Source: Colletes latitarsis
Taxonomy: Eukaryota; Arthropoda; Insecta; Hymenoptera; Colletidae
Reading direction: 5' to 3'
NCBI RefSeq assembly: GCF_051014445.1
Contig: NW_027488367.1
Span: 29,063,501-29,127,500 of the forward strand
Length of the DNA stretch: 64,000 nucleotides
Position numbers and translations under genes: made by a program. Below are positions 25,133 to 36,118 of the stretch, piece after piece (position 1 is the stretch's first letter; every line of letters starts with the position of its first letter). Below the pieces are notes generated by a model that made no database searches, had not been told where the DNA came from, and saw only the letters and a program-made list of their open reading frames with translations.

Positions 25133-25175
25133 ACCTACCCACTAAAAACCCCACGGTGACCCTTCGGCACGCTTT

Positions 25176-25221
25176 GGGAGGATACCGGGAATCGCTCGAA
25201 GCATTCTTCCGGTATCCTCCC
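25176..25221 (-). other. Inverted repeat in retroposon (13-bp stem)
   Basis: GGGAGGATACCGG at 25176-25188 is the perfect reverse complement of CCGGTATCCTCCC at 25209-25221, with a 20-base spacer. It is the longest perfect stem in the element. Confidence 0.85.
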
Positions 25222-25228
25222 CGTGCCC

Positions 25229-25240
25229 GCGCTTTCGCGC
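25229..25240 (-). other. GCGC-GAAA-GCGC hairpin at retroposon 5' end
   Basis: On the minus strand this reads GCGCGAAAGCGC, a 4-bp stem closed by a GAAA loop of the stable GNRA class. It sits at the very 5' end of the element. The stem is short, so this is suggestive rather than strong. Confidence 0.55.
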
Positions 25241-25241
25241 C

Positions 25242-25258
25242 CATGTGGTTCGTACTTT
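25242..25258 (+). repeat. Target-site duplication, right copy
   Basis: CATGTGGTTCGTACTTT matches the left copy except for G at 25245 against C at 25006. Satellite sequence then resumes in phase (CGCATTTTTCGCATTC), as expected if the element split a single monomer. Confidence 0.9.
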
Positions 25259-25380
25259 CGCATTTTTCGCATTCTTGTTGGCCCGATCCTGGGATGTTTC
25301 TGGTTTGGATCACGTAGTAATGTGTTACCACACTGAAACAGTCATTAAAAGCATGTTCCGATTCGTATTTTAGAGGATAA
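25259..25380 (+). repeat. Remainder of the monomer split by the retroposon
   Basis: Completes the monomer interrupted at 25019, ending in the tail type CATTAAAAGCATGTTCCG. It introduces the first unit of the following large repeat. Confidence 0.85.
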
Positions 25381-28300
25381 CGCTGGTTATGTCTGGGTTA
25401 GTGCTAGTATTTGCAATCATCTGGCTCATACTATCGCATTTTTCGCATACCTGTTGGCCAGACCCTGGGTTTTCTCTGGTTTGGATCCCGTAATAATGTG
25501 GTTCCACACCGAAACAGTCAATTAAACCTGGTTGCGATTAATATTTTAGGGGATAACGCCGGTTATGTCTGGGTTAGTTCTGGTATTTGCAATCATCTGG
25601 CTCATACTTTCGCATTTTTCGCATACTTGTTGGCCAGATCCTGGCCTCTTTCTGGTTTGGATCACGTAGTAATGTGGTACCACACTGAAACAGTCAATTA
25701 AACCTGGTTGCGATTAATATTTTAGAGGATAACGCCGGTTATGTCTCGGGTAGGTCTGGGATTTGCCCACATCTGGCTCGTACTTTCGCTTTTTTCGCAT
25801 TCTTGTTGGCCAGATCCTGGCCTCTTTCTTGTTTGGATCACGTAGTAATGGGGTACCACACCGAAACAGTCAAATAAACCTGGTTGCGATTAATATCTTA
25901 GAGGATAACGCCGGTTATGTCTCGGTTGGGTCTGGGATTTTCCCTCATGTGGCTCGTACTTTCGCGTTTCTCGCATCCTTGTTGGCCCGATCCTGGGATT
26001 TTTCTGCTTTGGATCTCGTAGAAATGTGTTGCCACACCGAAACAGTCAATTATACCTGGTTGCGAATAATATTTTGGAGGATAACGCCGGCTATGTCTCG
26101 GTTAGGTCTGGGATTTGCCCTCATCTGGCTCGAACTTTCGCATTTTACTGATACTTGTTGGTCAGATCCTGGGCTTTAACTGGTTTGGATCACGTAGTAA
26201 TGCGTTACCACACCGAAACAGTCAAATAAACCTGGTTGCGATTAATATTTTAGAGGATAACGCCGGTTATGTCTCGGTTAGGTCTGGGATTTGCCCTCAT
26301 CTGGCTCGTACTTTCGCATTTCTCGCATACTTGTTGGCCAGATCCTGGGCTTTTTCTGATTTGGATCAGGTAGGAATGTGGTACCACACTGAAACAGTTA
26401 ATTAAACCTGGTTGCAATTAATATTTTGGAGGATAACGCCGGTTATGTCTCGGTTAGGTCTGGGATTTGCCCTCATCTGGATCGTTCTTTCGCATTTTTC
26501 GCATACTTGTTGGCCCGATCCTGGGATTTTTCTGGTTTGGATCTCGTAGTAATGTGTTACCACACTGAAACAGTCATTAAAAGCATGTTCCGATTCGTAT
26601 TTTAGAGGATAACGCTGGTTATGTCAGGCATAGTTCTGGTATTTGCAATCATCTGGCTCATACTTTCGCATTTTTCTCATACTTGTTGGCCAGATCCTGG
26701 GCTTTTTCTGATTTGGATCCCGTAGTAATGTGGCACCACACCGAAACAGTCAATTAAACCTGGTTGCGAATAATATTTTAGCGGATAACGCTGGTTATGC
26801 CTGGGATAGTTCTGGTATTTGCAATCATCTGGCTCACACTTTCGCGTTTTTCTCATAGTTGTTGGCCAGATCCTGGGTTTTTTTTGGTTTGGATCCCGTA
26901 GTAATGTGGTTCCACACGGAAACAGTCAATTAAACCCGGTTGCGATTAATATTTTAGAGGATAACGCCGGTTATGACTGGGTTAGTGCTAGTATTTGCAA
27001 TCATCTGGCTCATACTTTCGCATTTTTCGCATACCTGTTGGCCAGATCCTGGGTTTTCTCTGGTTTGGATCCCGTAGTAATGTGGTTCCACATCGAAACA
27101 GTTAATTAAACCTGGTTGCAATTAATATTTTGGCGGATAACGCCGGTTATGTCTCGGTTAGGTCTGGGATTTTCCCTCATATGGTTCGTAATTTCGCATT
27201 TTTCGCATTCTTGTTGGCCCGATCCTGGGATGTTTCTGGTTTGGATCACGTAGTAATGTGTTACCACACTGAAACAGTCATTAAAAGCATGTCCCGATTC
27301 GTATTTTAGAGGATAACGCTGGTTATGTCTGGGTTAGTGCTAGTATTTGCAATCATCTGGCTCATACTATCGCATTTTTCGCATACCTGTTGGCCAGATC
27401 CTGGGTTTTCTCTGGTTTGGATCCCGTAGTAATGTGGTTCCACACCGAAACAGTCAATTAAACCTGGTTGCGATTAATATTTTAGGGGATAACGCCGGTT
27501 ATGTCTGGGTTAGTTCTGGTATTTGCAATCATCTGGCTCATACTTTCGCATTTTTCGCATACTTGTTGGCCAGATCCTGGCCTCTTTCTGGTTTGGATCA
27601 TCGTAGCAATGCGGTACCACACCGAAACAGTCAATTATACCTGGTTGCGATTAATATTTTAGGGGATAACGCCGGTTACGTCTCGGTTAGGTCTGGGATT
27701 TGTCCTCATCTGGCTCGTACTTTCACGTTTTTCGCATACTTGTTGGCCAGATCCTGGCCTTTTTCGGGTGTGGATCACGTAGTAATGTGGTACCACACTG
27801 AAACAGTCAATAGAAGCTGGTTCCGATCAGTATTTTAGAGGATAACGCTGGTTATGTCTGGGTTAGTTCTGGTATTTGCAATCATCTGGCTCATACATTC
27901 GCGTTTTTCGCATACTTGTTGGCCAGATCCTGGGTTTTTTCTGGTTTGGATCCCGTAGTAATGTGGTTCCACACCGAAACAGTCAATTGCACCTGGTTGC
28001 GATTAATATTTTAGAGGATAACGCCGGTTATGTCTCGGTTAGGTCCGTTATTTGCCCTCATCTGGCTCGGACCTTCGCATTTTTCGCATACTTGTTGGCC
28101 AGATCCTGGCCTTCTTCTGGCTTGGACCACGTAGTAAAGTGGCAGCAGACAGAAACAGTCAATTAAACCTGGTTGCGAATAATATTTTAGAGGATAACGC
28201 TGGTTATGTCTGGGATAGTTCTGGTATTTGCAATCATCTGGCTCATACTTTCGCGTTTTTCTCATAGTTGTTGGCCAGATCCTGGGTTTTTTCTGGTTTG

Positions 28301-30485
28301 GATCCCGTACTAATGTGGTTCCACACCGAAACAGTCAATTGAACCAGGTTGCGATTAATATTTTAGAGGATAACGCCGGTAATGTCTCGGTTAGGTCTGA
28401 TATTTGCCCTCATCTGGCGCGTACTTTCGCATTTTTCGCATTCTTGTTGGCCAGATCCTGGCCTTTTTCTGGCTTGGACCACGTAGTAATGTGGTACCAC
28501 ACCGAAACAGTCAAATAAACCTGGTTGCGATTAATATCTTAGAGGATAACGCCGGTTATGTCTCGGTTAGGTCTGGGATTTGCCCTCATCTGGCTCGAAC
28601 TTTCGCATTTTTCGCATACTTGTTGGCCAGATCCTCGGCTTTTTCTGATTTGGATCAGGTAGGAATGTGGTACCACACTGAAACAGTTAATTAAACCTGG
28701 TTGCAATTAATATTTTGGAGGATAACGCCGGTTATGTCTCGGTTAGGTCTGGGGTTTGCCCTCATCTGGATCGTTCTTTCGCATTTTTCGCATACGTGTT
28801 GGCCAGATCCTGGGTTCTTTCTGGTTTGGATCCCGTAGTATTGTGGTTCCACAACGAAACAGGCAATTAAACCTGGTTGCGATTAATATTTTAGAGGATA
28901 ACGCCGGTAATGTCTCGGTTAGGTCTGATATTTGCCCTCATCTGGCGCGTACTTTCGCATTTTTCGCATTCTTGTTGGCCAGATCCTGGCCTTTTTCTGG
29001 CTTGGACCACGTAGTAATGTGGTACCACACCGAAACAGTCAATTAAACCTGGATGCGAATAATATTTTAGAGGATAACGCTGGTTATGCCTGGGATAGTT
29101 CTGGTATTTGCAATCATCTGGCTCATACTTTCGCGTTTTTCTCATAGTTGTTGGCCAGATCCTGGGTTTTTTCTGGTTTGGATCCCGTAGTAATGTGGTT
29201 CCACACCGAAACAGTCAATTGAACCTGGTTGCGATTAATATTTTAGAGGATAACGCCGGTAATGTCTCGGTTGGGTCTGGGATTTTCCCTCATGTGGCTC
29301 GTACTTTCGCCTTTCTCGCATTCTTGTTGGCCCGATCCTGGGATTTTTCTGGTTTGGATCTCGTAGTAATGTGTTACCACACTGAAACAGTCATTAAAAG
29401 CATGTTCCGATTCGTATTTTAGAGGATAACGCTGGTTATGTCAGGCACAGTTCTGGTATTTGCAATCATCTGGCTCATACTTTCGCATTTTTCGCATACT
29501 TGTTGGCCAGATCATGGCCTTTTTCTGGTTTGGATCACGTAGTAATGCGGTACCACACCGAAACAGTCAATTAAACCTGGTTGCGATTAATATTTTAGAG
29601 GATAACGCCGGTTATGTCTCGGTTAGGTCTGGGATTTGCCCTCATCTGGCTCGTACTTTCGCATTTTTCGCATACTTGTTGGCCAGATCCTCGGCTTTTT
29701 CTGATTTGGATCAGGTAGGAATGTGGTACCACACTGAAACAGTTAATTAAACCTGGTTGCAATTTATATTTTGGAGGATAACGCCGGTTATGTCTCGGTT
29801 AGGTCTGGGGTTTGCCCTCATCTGGATCGTTCTTTCGCATTTTTCGCATACTTGTTGGCCAGATCCTGGGCTTTTTCTGATTTGGATCCCGTAGTATTGT
29901 GGTTCCACAACGAAACAGTCAATTAAACCTGGTTGCGATTAATATTTTAGCGGATAACGCCGGTTATGTCTGGGTTAGGTCTGGGATTTTCCCTCATGTG
30001 GCTCGTACTTTCGCGTTTCTCGCATTCTTGTTGGCCCGATCCTGGGATTTTTCTGATTTGGATCCCGTAGTAATGTGGTTCCACACGGAAACAGTCAATT
30101 AAACCCGGTTGCGATTAATATTTTAGAGGATAACGCCGGTTATGCCTGGGATAGTTCTGGTATTTGCAATCATCTGGCTCATACTTTCGCATTTTTCGCA
30201 TACCTGTTGGCCAGATCCTGGGTTTTCTCTGGTTTGGATCCCGTAGTAATGTGGTTCCACACCGAAACAGTTAATTAAACCTGGTTGCAATTAATATTTT
30301 GGAGGATAACGCCGGTTATGTCTCGGTTAGGTCTGGGATTTTCCCTCATATGGTTCGTACTTTCGCATTTTTCGCATTCTTGTTGGCCCGATCCTAGGAT
30401 GTTCCTGGTTTGGATCACGTAGTAATGTGTTACCTCACTGAAACAGTTATTAAAAGCATGTTCCGATTCGTATTTTAGAGGATAA
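25381..30485 (+). repeat. Large higher-order unit, copy 1 (5105 bp)
   Basis: 29 monomers' worth of sequence including one 177-bp variant near 27598. The phase point CGCTGGTTATGTCTGGGTTAGTGCTAG at its start recurs at 30486, 36119 and 39463 (given here only as a landmark of that monomer type). Runs at 25763, 26115, 28228, 28404, 28756, 28932, 29108 and 29460 recur 5105 bp later. Relative to copy 2 it lacks three monomers near 29.75-30.07 kb. Around 26.8-27.4 kb the offset is 5281 instead of 5105, so monomers were gained and lost there too. Confidence 0.82.
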
Positions 30486-33400
30486 CGCTGGTTATGTCTG
30501 GGTTAGTGCTAGTATTTGCAATCATCTGGCTCATACTATCGCATTTTTCGCATACCTGTTGGCTAGATCCTGGGTTTCCTCTGGTTTGGATCCCGTAGTA
30601 ATGTGGTTCCACACCGAAACAGTCAATTAAACCTGGTTGCGATTAATATTTTAGGGGATAACGCCGGTTATGTCTGGGTTAGTTCTGGTATTTGCAATCA
30701 TCTGGCTCATACTTTCGCATTTTTCGCATACTTGTTGGCCAGATCCTGGCCTCTTTCTGGTTTGGATCACGTAGTAATGTGGTACCACACTGAAACAGTC
30801 AATTAAACCTGGTTGCGATTAATATTTTAGAGGATAACGCCGGTTATGTCTCGGGTAGGTCTGGGATTTGCCCACATCTGGCTCGTACTTTCGCTTTTTT
30901 CGCATTCTTGTTGGCCAGATCCTGGCCTCTTTCTTGTTTGGATCACGTAGTAATGGGGTACCACACCGAAACAGTCAAATAAACCTGGTTGCGATTAATA
31001 TCTTAGAGGATAACGCCGGTTATGTCTCGGTTGGGTCTGGGATTTTCCCTCATGTGGCTCGTACTTTCGCGTTTCTCGCATCCTTGTTGGCCCGATCCTG
31101 GGATTTTTCTGCTTTGGATCTCGTAGTAATGTGTTGCCACACCGAAACAGTCAATTATACCTGGTTGCGAATAATATTTTAGAGGATAACGCCGGCTATG
31201 TCTCGGTTAGGTCTGGGATTTGCCCTCATCTGGCTCGAACTTTCGCATTTTTCTGATACTTGTTGGTCAGATCCTGGGCTTTATCTGGTTTGGATCACGT
31301 AGTAATGCGTTACCACACCGAAACAGTCAAATAAACCTGGTTGCGATTAATATTTTAGAGGATAACGCCGGTTATGTCTCGGTTAGGTCTGGGATTTGCC
31401 CTCATCTGGCTCGTACTTTCGCATTTTTCGCATACTTGTTGGCCAGATCCTGGGCTTTTTCTGATTTGGATCAGGTAGGAATGTGGTACCACACTGAAAC
31501 AGTTAATTAAACCTGGTTGCAATTAATATTTTGGAGGATAACGCCGGTTATGTCTCGGTTAGGTCTGGGATTTGCCCTCATCTGGATCGTTCTTTCGCAT
31601 TTTTCGCATACTTGTTGGCCGGATCCTGGGTTCTTTCTGGTTTGGATCCCGTAGTATTGTGGTTCCACAACGAAACAGTCAATTAAACCTGGTTGCGATT
31701 AATATTTTAGCGGATAACGCCGGTTATGTCTGGGTTAGGTCTGGGATTTTCCCTCATGTGGCTCGTACTTTCGCGTTTCCCGCATTCTTGTTGGCCCGAT
31801 CCTGGGATTTTTCTGGTTTGGATCTCGTAGTAATGTGTTACCACACTGAAACAGTCATTAAAAGCATGTTCCGATTCGTATTTTAGAGGATAACGCTGGT
31901 TATGTCAGGCATAGTTCTGGTATTTGCAATCATCTGGCACATACTTTCGCATTTTTCTCATACTTGTTGGCCAGATCCTGGGCTTTTTCTGATTTGGATC
32001 CCGTAGTAATGTGGCACCACACCGAAACAGTCAATTAAACCTGGTTGCGAATAATATTTTAGCGGATAACGCTGGTTATGCCTGGGATAGTTCTGGTATT
32101 TGCAATCATCTGGCTCATACTTTCGCGTTTTTCTCATAGTTGTTGGCCAGATCCTGGGTTTTTTTTGGTTTGGATCCCGTAGTAATGTGGTTCCACACGG
32201 AAACAGTCAATTAAACCCGGTTGCGATTAATATTTTAGAGGATAACGCCGGTTATGTCTGGGTTAGTGCTAGTATTTGCAATCATCTGGCTCATACTTTC
32301 GCTTTTTTCGCATACCTGTTGGCCAGATCCTGGGTTTTCTCTGGTTTGGATCCCGTAGTAATGTGGTTCCACATCGAAACAGGTAATTAAACCTGGTTGC
32401 AATTAATATTTTGGAGGATAATGCCGGTTATGTCTCGGTTAGATCTGGGATTTTCCCTCATATGGTTCGTAATTTCGCATTTTTCGCATTCTTGTTGGCC
32501 CGATCCTGGGATGTTTCTGGTTTGGATCACGTAGTAATGTGTTACCACACTGAAACAGTTATTAAAAGCATGTTCCGATTCGTATTTTAGAGGATAACGC
32601 TGGTTATGTCTGGGTTAGTGCTAGTATTTGCAATCATCTGGCTCATACTTTCGCATTTTTCGCATACTTGTTGGCCAGATCCTGGCCTCTTTCTGGTTTG
32701 GATCATCGTAGCAATGCGGTACCACACCGAAACAGTCAATTATACCTGGTTGCGATTAATATTTTAGGGGATAACGCCGGTTACGTCTGGGTTAGGTCTG
32801 GGATTTGGCCTCATCTTGCTCGTACTTTCACGTTTTTCGCATACTTGTTGGCCAGATCCTGGCCTTTTTCGGGTGTGGATCACGTAGTAATGTGGTACCA
32901 CACTGAAACAGTCAATAGAAGCTGGTTCCGATCAGTATTTTAGAGGATAACACTGGTTATGTCTGGGTTAGTTCTGGTATTTGCAATCATCTGGCTCATA
33001 CATTCGCGTTTTTCGCATACTTGTTGGCCAGATCCTGGGTTTTTTCTGGTTTGGATCCCGTAGTAATGTGGTTCCACACCGAAACAGTCAATTGAACCTG
33101 GTTGCGATTAATATTTTAGAGGATAACGCCGGTTATGTCTCGGTTAGGTCCGGTATTTGCCCTCATCTGGCTAGGACCTTCGCATTTTTCGCATACTTGT
33201 TGGCCAGATCCTGGCCTTCTTCTGGCTTGGACCACGTAGTAAAGTGGCAGCAGACAGAAACAGTCAATTAAACCTGGTTGCGAATAATATTTTAGAGGAT
33301 AACGCTGGTTATGTCTGGGATAGTTCTGGTATTTGCAATCATCTGGCTCATACTTTCGCGTTTTTCTCATAGTTGTTGGCCAGATCCTGGGTTTTTTCTG

Positions 33401-36118
33401 GTTTGGATCCCGTACTAATGTGGTTCCACACCGAAACAGTCAATTGAACCAGGTTGCGATTAATATTTTAGAGGATAACGCCGGTAATGTCTCGGTTAGG
33501 TCTGATATTTGCCCTCATCTGGCGCGTACTTTCGCATTTTTCGCATTCTTGTTGGCCAGATCCTGGCCTTTTTCTGGCTTGGACCATGTAGTAATGTGGT
33601 ACCACACCGAAACAGTCAAATAAACCTGGTTGCGATTAATATCTTAGAGGATAACGCCGGTTATGTCTCGGTTAGGTCTGGGATTTGCCCTCATCTGGCT
33701 CGAACTTTCGCATTTTTCGCATACTTGTTGGCCAGATCCTCGGCTTTTTCTGATTTGGATCAGGTAGGAATGTGGTACCACACTGAAACAGTTAATTAAA
33801 CCTGGTTGCAATTAATATTTTGGAGGATAACGCCGGTTATGTCTCGGTTAGGTCTGGGGTTTGCCCTCATCTGGATCGTTCTTTCGCATTTTTCGCATAC
33901 GTGTTGGCCAGATCCTGGGTTCTTTCTGGTTTGGATCCCGAAGTATTGTGGTTCCACAACGAAACAGGCAATTAAACCTGGTTGCGATTAATATTTTAGA
34001 GGATAACGCCGGTAATGTCTCGGTTAGGTCTGATATTTGCCCTCATCTGGCGCGTACTTTCGCATTTTTCGCATTCCTGTTGGCCAGATCCTGGCCTTTT
34101 TCTGGCTTGGACCACGTAGTAATGTGGTACCACACCGAAACAGTCAATTAAACCTGGATGCGAATAATATTTTAGAGGATAACGCTGGTTATGCCTGGGA
34201 TAGTTCTGGTATTTGCAATCATCTGGCTCATACTTTCGCGTTTTTCTCATAGTTGTTGGCCAGATCCTGGGTTTTTTCTGGTTTGGATCCCGTAGTAATG
34301 TGGTTCCACACCGAAACAGTCAATTGAACCTGGTTGCGATTAATATTTTAGAGGATAACGCCGGTAATGTCTCGGTTGGGTCTGGGATTTTCCCTCATGT
34401 GGCTCGTACTTTCGCCTTTCTCGCATTCTTGTTGGCCCGATCCTGGGATTTTTCTGGTTTGGATCTCGTAGTAATGTGTTACTACACTGAAACAGTCATT
34501 AAAAGCATGTTCCGATTCGTATTTTAGAGGATAACGCTGGTTATGTCAGGCACAGTTCTGGTATTTGCAATCATCTGGCTCATACTTTCGCATTTTTCGC
34601 ATACTTGTTGGCCAGATCATGGCCTTTTTCTGGTTTGGATCACGTAGTAATGCGGTACCACACCGAAACAGTCAATTAAACCTGGTTGCGATTAATATTT
34701 TAGAGGATAACGCCGGTTATGTCTCGGTTAGGTCTGGGATTTGCCCTCATCTGGCTCGTACTTTCGCATTTTTCGCATACTTGTTGGCCAGATCCTGGGC
34801 ATTTTCTGATTTGGATCAGGTAGGAATGTGGTACCACATTGAAACAGTTAATTAAACCTGGTTGCAATTAATATTTTGGAGGATAACGCCGGTTATGTCT
34901 CGGTTAGGTCTGGGATTTGCCCTCATCTGGATCGTTCTTTCGCATTTTTCGCATACTTGTTGGCCGGATCCTGGGTTCTTTCTGGTTTGGATCCCGTAGT
35001 ATTGTGGTTCCACAACGAAACAGTCAATTAAACCTGGTTGCGATTAATATTTTAGCGGATAACGCCGGTTATGTCTGGGTTAGGTCTGGGATTTTCCCTC
35101 ATGTGGCTCGTACTTTCGCGTTTCTCGCATTCTTGTTGGCCCGATCCTGGGATTTTTCTGGTTTGGATCTCGTAGTAATGTGTGACCACACTGAAACAGT
35201 CATTAAAAGCATGTTCCGATTCGTATTTTAGAGGATAACGCTGGTTATGTCAGGCATAGTTCTGGTATTTGCAATCATCTGGCTCATACTTTCGCATTTT
35301 TCGCATACTTGTTGGCCAGATCCTGGGATGTTTCTGGTTTGGATCCCGTAGTAATGTGGTTCCACACGGAAACAGTCAATTAAACCCGGTTGCGATTAAT
35401 ATTTTAGAGGATAACGCTGGTTATGTCAGGCATAGTTCTGGTATTTGCAATCATCTGGCTCATACTTTCGCATTTTTCTCATACTTGTTGGCCAGATCCT
35501 GGGCTTTTTCTGATTTGGATCCCGTAGTATTGTGGTTCCACAACGAAACAGTCAATTAAACCTGGTTGCGATTAATATTTTAGCGGATAACGCCGGTTAT
35601 GTCTGGGTTAGGTCTGGGATTTTCCCTCATGTGGCTCGTACTTTCGCGTTTCTCGCATTCTTGTTGGCCCGATCCTGGGATTTTTCTGATTTGGATCCCG
35701 TAGTAATGTGGTTCCACACGGAAACAGTCAATTAAACCAGGTTGCGATTAATATTTTAGAGGATAACGCCGGTTATGCCTGGGATAGTTCTGGTATTTGC
35801 AATCATCTGGCTCATACTTTCGCATTTTTCGCATACCTGTTGGCCAGATCCTGGGTTTTCTCTGGTTTGGATCCCGTAGTAATGTGGTTCCACACCGAAA
35901 CAGTTAATTAAACCTGGTTGCAATTAATATTTTGGAGGATAACGCCGGTTATGTCTCGGTTAGGTCTGGGATTTTCCCTCATATGTTTCGTACTTTCGCA
36001 TTTTTCGCATTCTTGTTGGCCCGATCCTGGGATGTTTCTGGTTTGGATCACGTAGTAATGTGTTACCACACTGAAACAGTTATTAAAAGCATGTTCCGAT
36101 TCGTATTTTAGAGGATAA
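30486..36118 (+). repeat. Large higher-order unit, copy 2 (5633 bp)
   Basis: 32 monomers plus one base from the 177-bp variant near 32702. It is aligned to copy 1 at offset 5105 through most of its length and at offset 5633 near its end (30075 to 35708, 30603 to 36236). It carries a shared unusual monomer with AAAGTGGCAGCAGACAG near 33241, present at 28136 in copy 1. That spelling is diverged from the usual AATGTGGTACCACACCG. Confidence 0.82.

Larger units (their letters stand above)
25020..25241 (-). mobile_element. SINE-like retroposon with poly(A) tail
   Basis: A 222-bp sequence with no resemblance to the satellite. Read on the minus strand it runs from 25241 to a poly(A) tail (a T-run on the plus strand ending at 25033; 17 T in total from 25017, three of them belonging to the target repeat). 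It is flanked by a 17-bp direct repeat with one mismatch. Poly(A) tail plus long target-site duplication is the signature of target-primed reverse transcription by LINE machinery (established knowledge). The body is GC-rich and packed with inverted repeats, and it encodes no protein of note. A SINE or another retroposed small structured RNA is the best reading. I did not recognise the family or find convincing pol III A and B boxes. A processed copy of a structured non-coding RNA remains possible. Confidence 0.85.

Noticed and set aside
25134..25144. Pol III box A in the retroposon (TAGTGGGTAGG on the minus strand)
   Set aside because: One mismatch to a loose consensus, too far from the 5' end, and no clear box B at a suitable distance.
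25195..25210. Pol III box B-like GCTTCGAGCGATTCC on the minus strand
   Set aside because: It contains TTCGA but has extra bases and lies upstream of the box A candidate, the wrong order.
25096..25331. Open frames crossing the retroposon on both strands (73 and 109 codons)
   Set aside because: They join GC-rich structured sequence to satellite and appear to be chance frames. The element looks non-coding.
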